64,000 nt of DNA, from the NCBI RefSeq assembly GCF_037975245.1, contig NC_092581.1, positions 10,175,303 through 10,239,302 on the forward strand. The letters are read 5' to 3'. This document shows positions 1 to 12,000 of the stretch, piece by piece. Every line of letters begins with the position of its first letter. Positions within the stretch are counted from its first letter, which is position 1. The notes below the pieces were generated by a model, which worked only from the letters and a program-made list of their open reading frames with translations, was not told where the DNA came from and made no database searches. The DNA comes from Apostichopus japonicus. Lineage: Eukaryota; Echinodermata; Holothuroidea; Aspidochirotida; Stichopodidae. The position numbers and the translations under genes were made by a program.

Positions 1-1354
1 GATAAACTACACTAAAACAGCAATATATTAAATTCTTAACTTAAGAATATTAATTTCTAAGCTGTCATTAGCAAAAATATTCAGCAATCCCTTTTACTTG
101 AATCTATATCCAGGACACAATTTGTACTTACGATGGATCAAATAAAACAATGGTGTTGTTAACATATACAGTAGAATGCAAAAATGAAACAAACCAAAAT
201 TAAAGTAAATTTCCTCCAAGGTGGTAATAAAACCAGTGTAAGAATTTTGACCAAAGGTGACCATATTTGAATTTCTGGCATATTTGGGGCAAATACAGCA
301 TACCTTTATGCTAGTTTTGCATGTAATATTGTACACACAATGCAAAATGTAACTGTTAAATTGTCACAAGGTAATTTCTAATAAAAAGTATGAACTCTTA
401 TTTACTGTGTTTTAAGGATTGCTAAAACAAGAATATAGATGAATGAGCTCTTGCATTATCTGATCATACAATACAGAAAGTGTTATACAGCCTACCCCTG
501 TCTCAAAGTGAAACAAGTTCTGAAACTTTTGTCTGGCTAACAATATTTCCACCATTCTGTCAAGGTTTTAGTCTAGTGAAGAAAAGAAAGTGCTCTCCAG
601 AGCAAGGTTGCTTAACCTCGAAAACTCAGCCTTCCACTGAAAGAATAAATATGAGAAATGTAGAAAACAATATTTAGTTAAGTTTGCCCCATGAAAAGAA
701 GATGGGCCCCCTTTGTCATGTAGCAATATTATAGAAAGCCATTACCAAGGTGAGAGTATAAAAGCAACTTGTAAGTGAATTTGTCGATGGTAATCAACTG
801 CCAATTGGAATCCTGGGTAAGACCATATATAATATACAGTTATAAACTAATTTTACAGGTATTTAGTGCAGATATTAGTGACAACAAAAATATTAGTAAT
901 GGTGACTGACATCCATGGGTTAAAAAATACATCTACCGGCTAATTACTGATCAGATCACCCTGCTGCACCATATTAGAGCACATACTTTGCATCTCTTTT
1001 TTTCTGTATTTTACCAAAATTTTATATATAAGAAATTAAACTTCTCATTAAACATCTAATCACCCACTGTGATTACATTTACTACTCATTATACACTGCA
1101 GCTACTATATCATGAAAAATACAAAACAAAATGTCCAATTTTAGTGAAGGAGACAGCACCCCCAGTTAGTTAATGAACAATTAAGGAACTTACTTCACTG
1201 GGAAGAAATAAGGCGGGCATCTTTCTACCATTTCGTTGACGGTTGGCACATTTAAGACCAGGTCCTGTCTACAGTATGCATAGGTCCTAATCATCATTTT
1301 TTAAATCTTGTTCATGTCCCTGTTTCTCTTTTGAACTTCTGTGCAAAAGTTTTC
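1..1354. other. Intergenic, no gene recognised
   Basis: AT-rich DNA with only short open frames that lack codon structure, homology I recognise or splice context. It lies 3' of the minus-strand PB1/SAMD3-like gene and could hold that gene's missing downstream exons or 3' UTR, but I see no convincing exon. Confidence 0.5.
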
Positions 1355-3300
1355 TCAATAAGACTCCATACTTGTTGCATCTTCTCCAATTGGAATGTCT
1401 GGTAAGTAATTCATTTCTGCTCTCTTTAGTTTTTTGTGTTTTGATGAAGACGTTCCAGGGTAGGAGCGCTTCCTTGAGTTAGCGTTTAGTTCCATGCAGT
1501 CCAACTTTTTCATTTTTGCTCTAAGATTACCCATCTTAAATTTGATTCTGTTAAGCATTTCATCATAGCCAGAGGAACTTCCCTTTTCAGCCAAACAAGG
1601 ATAGGTTCTCATGATTGCTTTTGCTACTTCAGTGTATTCCATGTGTGTTGGATAAGCTTTGTACTCCCAAATGCGGTTAGCAATCGCATCAAGGAACTGA
1701 CTTTTGTGATGTTTGCTTTTAAGTCAAGGTGCTTCTTTCCTTCTGACAGATACTTTCTATTACCATCTTCAAAAACCAGTTCCAGCTCTGGGCCTACTTT
1801 AGGTACCTGAAAGACCTCTGGCCAACACCCTTGTCTCAGTTTGGCTTCTGACTGTATGTCATCATTTGAACTAACACTCATAGTGTCATGTGAGCTTCCG
1901 AACGAACCGACAGATGAGAGTGAGGGTGTGCTACTCTGATAGCACTGACCTTCAGCAATTTCAGTGTATATCACTTGGACAGATGCACATGCCTCTGGTA
2001 AATCATTTGCATTAGTCAGATTCACCATCTCACCGCCACAGTCTGGATCAGCATATTGCAAAGTGAAAATGCCTTCAAGGCTTAACTTATCTTTCAAAGT
2101 TTCTATAAGGTTTTCAACAGACTCTGGACGTTGCTCAAGGGACACCTTCTGAATGTCCTTTGGTGACAACACTACCCTCAATTTGTACAGTGTATCAATT
2201 TCTGAGCAATCCTATGCATGAAAAGAGAACAATGTAAGTGAGTTAGCAGCTGGCTATATCGTTTCGTACACTCCCCTTAGAATTACAGTACTGTACCACA
2301 TAGTAATATTTTAGCAGTCAGTGCAACAACCCATTCAGCTGCAGTATACCAAGTGTACTGCATAAATATGCAGTATGGCAGCTGATCTACTGCATATCTA
2401 CTCTTGGCTACTTGCATGGGTAAAAATTTTGCATGTAACAGTCATCCAAGTACTGCTTCTTCAATGTTTAGTAAGGCTCATGCTTTATCACAGTCAACTC
2501 AACTTAGGGTAACTCCTATTGCTCTTCATGTATATCTACAAAGTGTTTCAACACAACCACTTTAGCTTCTCTGGTAGTGTAGGAAGTTAGAGGGTAGTCA
2601 TCTTTAAGATTACTTGGACAAACTACTTGATAGTTTTCAGTCTCTGTCAATTTGTATGCTCCAATGTGGCTTTGAAAAATAGATTTATGCAATTTTACTA
2701 CAAGCACAAGCCATCCATTGTTTTTATCAACAATAGTAGTTTGTATATTTGCTGGTACAGAATGACCACTATCACTGCCAATCACAACAAACATATATCT
2801 CTAAATTATACCTCATTCAAATTTGCTAATCAGTATCATGTATTAACCACATGAGCTCATGCTGATGAACCGAATGTTTTACTCCTTTGTCTCACACTGG
2901 GCAACTGTTAATGGTTAGGCCTATCTGTAAAGCTTTATAGCCTAACCTAATGCACAGCATACGTTCAACGTGAAATGGAGCTTAAAAATTTTGTAGGCTA
3001 GGCTGTTGAAATAGTAACTTTTCTCATCCAATTCAATCACGCATATAATTTCATGCTGCAAGTTTTAAACTCTGACTTGGGCTAATTTTAACAACATATT
3101 TCAGATTCAGTCGAATCTTTGCGAATTTCATTACTGTATTGAGCATTAATCATTCTAAATACGAACCGTAAATCTTCCAAGACTTGGAAAGGCTGGCCCT
3201 GATGTATGTTATCTACTTAGTCGATATACGCGCGCGAGCGATCACTTACCGGTAATTTTGTTGCAAATACGCATAGTCTTCTCTTTCCAGTCGTTTTCAT
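1355..3300 (-). pseudogene. PB1/SAMD3-like gene, frameshifted, probably truncated
   Basis: Two exons on the minus strand: 3250-3300 (17 codons from the ATG at 3300, donor CCG|GTAAGT) and 2211 down to 1355 (acceptor TTTTCATGCATAG). They join in phase 0. The start of exon 2 reads as a PB1/ubiquitin-like fold (RVVLSPKDIQKV, then FTLQYADPDCGGE), followed by a Ser-rich linker, the block CWPEVFQVPK, and later FKMGNLRAKM and NYLPDIPIGED. These blocks recall the multi-copy 'SAMD3-like' proteins of fishes and marine invertebrates; that name is from memory and only moderately sure. The frame breaks at 1702-1705: the minus strand has AAAA where AAAAA would continue the protein (AIANRIWEYKAYPTHME) without a gap. 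The product stops about where the longer family members go on, so the C-terminal part is missing or lies in unseen exons. It could be a pseudogene, or a live gene with a homopolymer assembly error. Confidence 0.55.
2516..2794 (-). pseudogene. Orphan C-terminal-like coding fragment inside the intron
   Basis: A 92-residue frame in the intron of the PB1/SAMD3-like gene, same strand. It reads FVVIGSDSGHSVPANIQ, then SHIGAYKLTETENYQVV, PLTSYTTREAKVVVLKHF and ends at a stop after VDIHEEQ. The composition is protein-like and it resembles C-terminal modules of uncharacterised multi-copy invertebrate and fish proteins, but I cannot name it. An in-frame stop lies three codons before the ATG; a weak acceptor (ATTTAG) sits next to it. 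It may be an exon of a second transcript or a relic. Confidence 0.35.
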
Positions 3301-4226
3301 GTAGAAATGTTTCGATACTCGACCAACACAAGTTGAAACAACGATATCTTCATACGTTGATCTACGTTTCCGCATAAAACTTAAGTAAATCATGTTGTAA
3401 CGCTTATTTTAACATTATTGAGTCATCCTGACTGTCATTACCCTTGTTCAGAAAGCTCATCTACCGGTTGGGTTTTACAGTGTATGGACTCACTTGAAAA
3501 GTTTATCATCGTCTTAAAACTCATATTTTTTTACACTAATGTTATTAGATGATTTCTTTTCTTTCTGTTTTGTCTTCACCTGCAAAAGCGGATTGAGCAC
3601 AATTTATTCGATTATGAGCTATGTAAGACTAATTATTATTACTATAATTATTATGATAATCCAATACAGTATTATTGCAGTCTGCGTGATACCAGTACAC
3701 GTCGATAGAGTCACAGTATTTTTTTTCTCTCACTTGTATGGAAAGAGGGCAGCATTGAGAAATATTTTCGTAAATATATTTACATTTAGCGCGGATGGTT
3801 CAAAATGGCGACTTTCGGAAACAGGAGAAGTCAAAACAAAGGTTCGCAAACTAAATTTAACCGTGATAATTTGTCCGTCGTCTTCGTTGACATTTGTAAA
3901 CAAAGGTGGGATTATGAACAAAAGTAATCGTTGATGAAACTACAAGTGAAATAGTCACAAGTTAAGGAAGGATAGCCCAAAGGGTAGCCTAAGTCAGGTC
4001 ATACGCCTGACAATGACATTGGCTAGCCTAGGCCCTTGGCAACTTTAGTACCGTCAGGAACCCCGGTCCACAGTTTAGGGCTACGAGTATAATGTAAGGC
4101 TAGGCCCATTTATAATTCGTGGGTAACCATTTTAAGAAGCCGGTATTTTGCCTTGGCTAAAAAGCGTAAAATCACAATCATCAGTAGCCTAGGCCCTAGG
4201 CTAACACTAACAGTAACACTTTAGTT
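3301..4226. other. Upstream region of the PB1/SAMD3-like gene; no gene seen
   Basis: Contains a short CpG-richer patch near 3225-3400 that could be the promoter of the minus-strand gene, and a stretch of 'GGCTAGCCTAGGCCC' words at 3965-4200. The 131-codon open frame at 3539-3934 has low-complexity Ile/Ser-rich content and I do not regard it as coding. Confidence 0.35.
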
Positions 4227-4234
4227 TGTACGAT

Positions 4235-4836
4235 GGGTGTTACTAAAACGAATGACAATTGCGTTACACATAACGAATGACAATATGTTGTACACACTAA
4301 AAAATTGCGTTGACTAAAACGAATGACAGTAATGACAGCACAGACATTTGCTTCAACCGGATATCACAGTTCAGACTTCGTGGGTATCTAGATCTAGTAA
4401 AGTACAGACATGATAAAAACGCACCTTATAGCAAGCGAAATTGTAAGTCTGATTTTAAGAAGTAAATTTAACGTCATTTTCCGATATTAATTGTAAGAGA
4501 CTAACAATACTATAAGCTTGAAACGGCTTCAGTTATCTTTCTATATATATCTACAGAGGTAAAAAGCACAGCACTCAAGCATCTTTCTCACACAAAAACT
4601 TTCCCTGTGGTTTCAGTAAATTACACCAAAACCCTGCAACCATGTAACATGGGATTTTCCTCAAATCATTTGTGAGCAGAAAACCAATAACCTCATTTAC
4701 TCCACTCCGTTAATCATTCTATCTCTTCTCAACACTGTCCTTCGTTGTCATTCGCTGTCATTCGCGAATGATAATTAACCCTGTATAAAGTCAATTGTCA
4801 TTCGGTCATTCGCTGTCATTCGTTTTAGTTTGTCCC
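4235..4836 (+). mobile_element. MITE with GAATGAC subterminal repeats, copy 1
   Basis: A 602-bp non-autonomous DNA transposon. It is flanked by an exact 8-bp target-site duplication TGTACGAT (4227-4234 and 4837-4844). The ends are GGGTGTTACTAAAACGAATG and, on the other strand, GGGACAAACTAAAACGAATG. Multiple GAATGAC/GTCATTC words lie inside each end. The same element occurs in the opposite orientation at 60193-60926. It has no coding capacity. The 8-bp duplication fits hAT, P or Merlin superfamilies; the GGG termini would suit Merlin better than hAT, but this is not settled. Confidence 0.85.
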
Positions 4837-4840
4837 TGTA

Positions 4841-5522
4841 CGATGTCTATCAAAGAAAAATCCAAATCACTCAACTGTATGCGTTTTTCATATATGTAGT
4901 TCCTCAGAAATGCAATGATCTCAAAACATTTATTGTTCTGTGCCTACGCAACGTACAGTTGAGCAGAATTTGACCACAAAATGTTAATTGATGCACTTAA
5001 AGGCATTAAAGACTCGCCCCAAACCGCGTGCCGCCGTCTGAAAAAGTTAACTTTCCGTTGCTTGCAAGTGAAATTTTCTTCGTGTCGCTAAAAAATGCAG
5101 ACAGTAATCAAAAGTGATACCTTGTTATCTTTTATTTAGACCTGAGATGTCCATCGCTGCTATGTACACTGTGTTGTGGGTATTGACCGTATCTGCATGT
5201 ATTGACTTTGCACTAGTGTCTAATTACCGACAGTAGCAAGCTGTGTGTGTATTTTCTGGGATTGATGGTGGTGTCTAACACTTCTGTTACACCTCATTCG
5301 AAACTAGGTCAGATTACCGGCATGAGACATTTCTTTGTGCGCGAGTCTTCAGTGCCTTTAAGGATTTGATTAACGATGTCTATCAAAGAAAAATCCAAAT
5401 CACTCAACTGTATGCGTTTTTCGTATGTGTACTGTAGTTCCTCAGAAAATCCAACGATTTCAAACTATTTATTGTTCTGTGCCTGCACAACGTACAATTG
5501 AGTAGAATTTGACCACAAAATG
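4841..5522. repeat. Direct repeat pair flanking a MITE
   Basis: About 145 bp beginning CGATGTCTATCAAAGAAAAA occurs at 4841-4983 and again at 5374-5522, offset 533 bp, same orientation. The two copies differ by substitutions and small indels. The TTAA MITE at 5001-5357 lies between them. The left copy starts at the edge of the target site of the 602-bp MITE. Confidence 0.85.
5001..5357 (+). mobile_element. TTAA-flanked MITE, copy 1
   Basis: A 357-bp non-coding element flanked by TTAA (4997-5000 and 5358-5361). Terminal inverted repeats are AGGCATTAAAGACTCGC and the complement of GCGAGTCTTCAGTGCCT. The TTAA target is typical of piggyBac and Kolobok superfamilies. A second copy sits at 57749-58202 and carries a nested insertion. 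Confidence 0.85.
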
Positions 5523-5523
5523 T

Positions 5524-6515
5524 CTGCCGTGTCAAGTTCTTTCACACCCCAAAATTCACACATTCGTCGAAAGCTAACTGTAATTTTTGTGTTTACATTT
5601 ATTGACTCTGGATGCTGTTTGCTATGCTCTGAGCCTCTAAGTTCAGACAGGTCAGGTCCCAGAGAGTAGTGGTATTAAATGGAGGTAATATTGGTTACTT
5701 TAAGGATTAAGATTTCCAAATGCCAAAAATACATGCAAAACTGGGGGGAGGGTGTTAAAAGCTTTAAAAAAAAAACACTATTTGGTCAGCATATACAGTA
5801 CCTGAAATGTATTCAAGCTCATGTAACACTGCTTCGCTGCAAAAAGTTGAGGTTGTGTGCTGTATCGTTGCTAGTAATAATTGATAGTGCGTCAGTTACG
5901 AAGGTTCATCAATTATGAAGCCTTAACTATACTATGAAGTAGGCCTACTACAGTTAGGCTTAGCATAACAACAGCTAGGCCTAGGGCGAAATCAACATAG
6001 CCTTGGCTACTTGTAGTTGTAGCCATGATTGTAACAGTTTGGAACTTGAACACTATTATTATCAATTATCATATTTACTTTTCCCACAAGTCAAAGCAAG
6101 ATGGTGCCCATCGTTCATAATGTAAATTTATACTGACTTTGATAAATAGCCTGGCAGCTTCATTGCATGTAGGCTAGCCTATGTGCTAACAACATCAGTA
6201 GTATTAGTATATACTGACTATACGTATACAGATGAACATGGAAGCTTGCAGCATAAGTCAGATGTTGTCATGTCAGATGAAAAGTACATGAGAAGGGGGG
6301 GCTCTCTTTGTAATTGTATGTGTAGGTACTAGGCCTGGTGAATCATTTCTATTAGCACTATTTGCATTCTCATACAGATTGAACAGACTTTAATATACGT
6401 TGTAAACACAAACAGTTATGTTACTGTAGTCCACTACCACAGTTGAAGTATCTAAGGCCTAACTCACTGTACTCGTACCTACTGTGAGACTCACAATAGG
6501 TACGAGCACAGGGTA
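5524..6515. other. Intergenic, no gene recognised
   Basis: AT-rich DNA upstream of CEP97 with no convincing exon. The only notable structure is the palindrome at 6469-6509. The 79-codon frame at 5679-5918 has no recognisable content. Confidence 0.4.
6469..6509. repeat. 41-nt near-perfect palindrome
   Basis: Arms 6469-6488 and 6490-6509 are reverse complements at 18 of 20 positions around a single central A (core CTGTGAG-A-CTCACA). On either strand it would fold to a hairpin with almost no loop. Confidence 0.85.
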
Positions 6516-6519
6516 GTAG

Positions 6520-6757
6520 TATGTATGTATTTTAGATCCTCCTGCAAGCAGGAACTTGCGAAGAAGCCTCATTGGCTTATCAAAGCCGAAAGCTGACCGA
6601 AGTCAGTCTCTTAGATTCATATTTTAACGTCCGTGATTATGAATTGTCAATTGTCAACAACTCTGTAACTGGATGACACACATTGGAGTGACTCAAACTC
6701 AGGACCTTATGATTGAAAGGCACCGGCGTTAACCACTGAGCTAACACTCCCTATAGT
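6520..6757 (-). mobile_element. tRNA-derived SINE
   Basis: Read on the minus strand it begins with a tRNA-like head: TTAGCTCAGTGGTTAACGCC matches an RNA polymerase III A box and GAGTTTGAGTC a degenerate B box. The tail includes CTGACTTCGGTCAGCTT and GCCAATGAGGCTTCTTCGC. The same tail recurs, head missing, at 38215-38310, which supports a dispersed family rather than a tRNA gene. Confidence 0.7.
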
Positions 6758-9010
6758 AGTCCCTAGTAGTAATACACAGTTACTTGTAGTGGAAAGTGAT
6801 CTATTGTATTGGAAAAGCAGATTTTGGACAAGAGATGTACTTTTTGTGTTGATTTTATGTTAAATAAATATAGACAATGAGTTAAACATCATGTTGCTTC
6901 TTTCCTAGAGTCATTTTGGTGTGTGATGTGTGGTGTGGTGTACCTCCAATCTTAAACCACTTGAGGACATTTATAAATAGAAGAAATTTAGTGTGATGTG
7001 CCAACCTGGTCAGTGCCCTGTTATTTGTCAGTTTTTCAGCATTGACAGTGTTTCATCTTCTTGTTTGCTTATAACTCTATCTGCCATCTAGTAGTTTAAA
7101 TGCTTTTCTTGTTCATGATAATATATACTGTATGTACTTGAAGTTTACATAAAGTCTCTTTGATGTGGAATGGCTTGAATAATCCCCAGGCTCAAAGGAA
7201 TTTATATTGTAAAGAACTAGACTGCTAGCCTTTCAATATTATCAGAGGCTCAAAGCAATACTTGTAAGCAATTGGTGTATCAGTCCAAGTTTGTTTACAC
7301 AAGTTTGTGAAATGACCATTATTAAACTAACCTCACTTTACAGAGACAAGCTAAAACACAAATGACCTTTGATATAAAACTAGTATGTGGTAACTATCAC
7401 TGGACTAGTGGACTAGATTATTGTGTCAAAGAGAATGAGTTCAATTGCATTTTACCCATGGAATTAAATAGATATTTAATATTGCATATTTAAAAACAGT
7501 GATTTTTAAAATGTCCAAATATGAATGAAACAGGATAGCAATTTCTAAACAAAACAAAAATAGGTAGCAAACTGCTTATCCACTAAAGAGTCTCTGCTGT
7601 GTAAGAGAATGTGTAAAAGTAAGTGGGCGTGACGTTCGATCCTAGCAGGTTCTTCTTCAGAGGCTAAAAGCTTTTAGTGATGTCACTTATGAAATCAAGT
7701 GTCTGAAATCATGACTGATATTAACTGATTAATGGAAAACTACAGTGTTGTGTTTGTGTTCTACCATTGCTGAGATATGAAGCTAAATACGGTATTGTCA
7801 CAGCTTGTACCATTAGTTAGTGAACTTGAAGCAAACATGTACAGTATATTGTCATGGTTACACAGGGATTAAAATATCTTTACTTTGCTCCATTTTGCAC
7901 TGTTATCTTCATTCTGTTGGTTTGACCTTGAGTAGGATAACAGTCTAACCTTACTAGGAATGCCACTCCTGCATGAAAATACCGATAAATGTAATATATG
8001 TAAAATATACAAAATTTTGAAAAGGAAAACTAACCTGATTTAGCAATGTGTGTAAATGAAATCACACCTATATATGCTTTAATGTCACTATTCTATCACA
8101 TACAGAATATTGCAATTTATGGAAATTGACATACAGTGTATACCTGTACATAATATACTGCATTAATTAAATGAAAATTACTCCAGATTGCTGAAAGATT
8201 ATGTCCCTATTTTATCAATCAACAAAAAAAAAGACTCACCACCAAGTGAAGGACTTTCTAAGATTATATACTATTATAACTGACAAGGGGAATAGTTTAT
8301 GGAGGAAAGTATCAAACATTTTGTTTATCATATATCACGCAGCCTGCTATTGTTACGGTCTATGAGACAGTGGAAGGTAAAGAAAATGACAGTAAAGTTG
8401 ACCCTAATGCGTTGCTTCCTGTCAATGGCTTTTATCGGCTATTAATTTTACATACACCTAATTGGCAAATTCCCATCAGCGAGCTGACAGAGGAAAGACT
8501 ACTTACATGCAAGTCTTAACATGCAACTTACATTACAGTGACATATATCATACAATATCAACAGCACCGTTTGTGTGTGTACAGGGTTTTTTGTTGTTTG
8601 CAGAGCCTGTCACATAATTTCCTGAGTAACGAATCTGCAGTGAGAACAACCCTGTACTCTTATTCTAGCATCAGTACATGGGTACTCATACTCGCCCTAA
8701 TAGATTTGTACTCATTATAGTACTCTTTCTGGAGTCTACTATAGATACTAATGCAAGATTAAGTACTCATACTTGAGCTTACAGCTTGTAGTAGTCGTAC
8801 GAGTTTGTAGTTGATACAGATTTTACTTACGAGTACTTGTACTAATACTGTCGTACTCATTTTACCTATAAGTTCTGCCTCTTAATAAACTGAAGTATTA
8901 TAATCATCCAAGTTGTCTGTGCGCATAGAGACTGCTGTAAGATCTGAATGACTTGAAAATGTTGGGAGTTCACTCTACTGTCTTTAGTTGATGGTTTTAT
9001 TTTGTTGTAG
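6758..9010. other. Region upstream of the first CEP97 coding exon
   Basis: No coding exon seen. The first CEP97 coding exon starts with a splice acceptor at 9010, so a 5' UTR exon and the promoter should lie here or further left, but I cannot place them. Contents: a dispersed retroposon fragment at 7570-7680 and degenerate GTACTC-rich DNA at about 8650-8870. Confidence 0.4.
7570..7680 (-). repeat. Dispersed retroposon fragment (GATCCTGCTAGGATC family)
   Basis: Plus strand reads CAAACTGCTTATCCACTAAA, then GTAAAAGTAAGTGGGCGTGA and GATCCTAGCAGGTTCTTCTT. The same blocks recur near 19.1, 30.0, 51.1, 55.9 and 57.9 kb. The best-delimited copy (57855-57971) has a 16-bp target-site duplication, so the family moves by retroposition. 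Confidence 0.7.
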
Positions 9011-9018
9011 GACTGGTG

Positions 9019-12000
9019 ATGGCCTCAAAAGGTGAGTGTTTCCAAACTTTAATGTTGGTTTTTCATTAGCGCTGCATTTATGAAGCTGTTTTTGAACCTT
9101 TTTTGACTTTTCGCAAATGCTATTATTTTTAGTTGACGTATTGTATTCCATTCTACTCTTGCTGTTGCAGAAAATATGTTGATTATTGACAACTCTGGCA
9201 AAGGTCTGAAGAAACTTGATCGGCCGGAAGTGAACGAGTCAACGGCACAATGCACTACCCTGATATTAGACAAGAATGGTTTGTCCAAAGTGGACCATCT
9301 AGAGGTTTATCCTCACTTACAGCAGGTAAGGTTTCCTTCTTTCAACATTTGTTCTTTGTAAATTATTGTAAGCTGTCAGAGACATAAAGTAGGCCAAAAG
9401 AGAGAGCTTCTGTTGAGTATATGATGTAACATGCAATAGCATGTGCATTATATAATATGTTTATATTGTACAACTTTTAATGTCAGATTTGTGTTTTTCA
9501 TTTCCATTTTTATTTTCCATTTCATCCTAACACTGGAAGTAAATCTAATATCTTCTAATTCCTTTTGTGAATAAATGGATAACGTTAGATAGGATCATAG
9601 CTTTATTGCTTGACCAGACCAAACAACCTTTGCGGATATTAATAGTTCTGCTTTCATTGCATGGAATTCACTCTCAGAGGAAAATGTTATCGCTGTGAAG
9701 TGGATCTAGTAATACCCCCCTTTTTTTTTGGCAATATTGTCATGAATTTTGCTTTGCTTAGATCAGAACATATATTAAGGTTACTGAGAGGTGTCTTTTA
9801 ATAAGGTTGTGGATTTTAGTATTTAGATCAAGAAATTATTTTTCAATTTACCTTATAAATTTGTTTCATAATACCTTTAGTACTATCAAAATCTTATTTT
9901 AACTTCACTGAAATTTTATCACCTCAGATATATTAAACATACAGTTTTAATTTTCTGCATTCCTACCTTACACATCTTCATAGTTATCAATAGCCAACAA
10001 CAGGCTCGTTCGGATGAACGGTGTCTCTAAACTGAGGACATTGAGGGTCTTGAACATGCCAAACAACAGTATCCAGTCCATAGAGGGACTCAGAGAACTT
10101 CTGGAGTTAGAATGGTTGAATTTATCTGGAAACAGTCTAAAGGTATCTAGCAAATCTTAGCTATGGGAGTGTTTGTGTATGTAGAAAATAGCAGTGCATA
10201 TAAATAGGAATAATAGCATACCATACCATAGCATATCATAGTATAAAGTAATATGAGATGCATGCTTATAGTCATCACAAAAATAGAATCTTGAGAATGT
10301 TTCTGACATATAGTATTGATAGAGGGAATTCTGAGAAGTTCTAGAGTTAGAATGGTTGAATTTATCTGGAAACAGTCTAAAGGTATCTAGCAAATCTTAG
10401 TTATTGCAGTTTATGTGTATGTAGAAAATAGCAGTGCATAAATAGGAATAATAGCATAACATAACATAATGTAGCTTAAATCATAGTATGAAGTAAGAGA
10501 GGCACGCTTATAGTCATCAGAGAAATAGAATCTTGAGAATATTTCTGACAAATGAGAAGTATGCATTGAGGGACTCAGAAAACTTCTGGAGTTAGAATGG
10601 TTGAATTAATCTGGAAACAATCTTAAGGTATCTAGCAAATCTTAGTTACTGTATATGGCAGTGTATGTGTATGTAGAAAATAGCAGTGCATAAATAGGAA
10701 TAACGGTTTTGAAGTAGGTTCCCTTTTATTTCACAAAATAACTAGTTTTGGATTTTTGTTTTTTAATTTGTAGCCCGTAGTAAATTGTGTGATTACAAAA
10801 CTGTCAACAACAACGTTTTGACACTTTATATTTTTGCAGAAAAATGCCCCAGTGCCCTGCAAAATGTGGCAATAAGATGCTGCAATGCTATTTTGCTGGT
10901 CACAGCCTGTGACCTTAATATTTAATACTCAAAAGTCAGAAATGAAGCCTCTGGACTTTTTGCCTAAATAATGTTATTATGTTATTAAACAATATCTTAG
11001 ATCCTGTGAAATTGACTTTGATTTATCTATTAGTCTGATTGAACTCTCGTGGATAAATTTCCTCTCTCTCACAGAATGTTGAACATCTTGCCACGAACCT
11101 GAAGTTACGTTATTTGGATTTATCTGACAACAGCATATCCATTATTTCAGACGTCTCTATGCTGAAACAGTTGAAGGTGAGTGAGTAAAACCATAGTGTA
11201 AACTTAGAGATGCAAGTTTATAGTCATCACAGAAATATAATCTTGAGATTGTTTCTGACATTTGAGAAGTATAATCATGATCTCTTTCTCCAAGTCCTAT
11301 TTTAATCATGCTGTCTGTCCCACGTTTGTTTTAGTTTACTACAAAAAAACCCCCCCAAAAACCAACAAAACAATATTATCCATAGATGAAGGGACAAGAT
11401 GTTGGCTAGATATGAATAATAATTAACAAAGTGTCTTGCTACATTCTTAACCAGATGAAAATTGTTCTGTTTCCATGGTTACAGACTTTACTACTTCACG
11501 GTAACATCCTGACAACGTTACGAAGTTTTCCTGCTTACATTCCAACGTCGCTGGAGATACTCTCCTTAGCTGAAAATGAAATATCAGACCTAGCAGAGGT
11601 AAGACATGCAAGAAATTAGTAGTGATCATAGGATTTACCAGGGCAAATTTGTTATTTGCTGGTTTTTTCTCGGACAACCAGGTCTTACTTTTCAGTTGTC
11701 GGGACTAAAAATTATGTTGTCTAAAGAAACGGTAGCAAAACTAAGATAATGTACACTGTAAGAGATGTGTTTAGGTTTGGTGATTAGCAAAGCCAGCTTG
11801 GTGCCATTAAAACTTCTCTTTGGAGGGTGATACCAATTTGTAAATTTATTGTTTTACCATTTTTGGGGGGGTGGGGGGTATGCCTATTAAGTTACGATAC
11901 AATCTGAACCTGATGATTTATGTAACTAGACTTCCAACGGAAGACCTCCAAAGCTGATTTTGGTCGTCCAAAATTAAACTTTGATTGTATCAGACGATCA

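Noticed and set aside
3539-3934. 131-codon plus-strand open frame
   Set aside because: Low-complexity Ile/Ser/Val stretch, no domain, no splice context.
9968-10393. Minus-strand frames starting [18 protein letters not shown] at two places
   Set aside because: Antisense of CEP97 exon 3 and its decayed copy; identity of the two comes from the tandem repeat.
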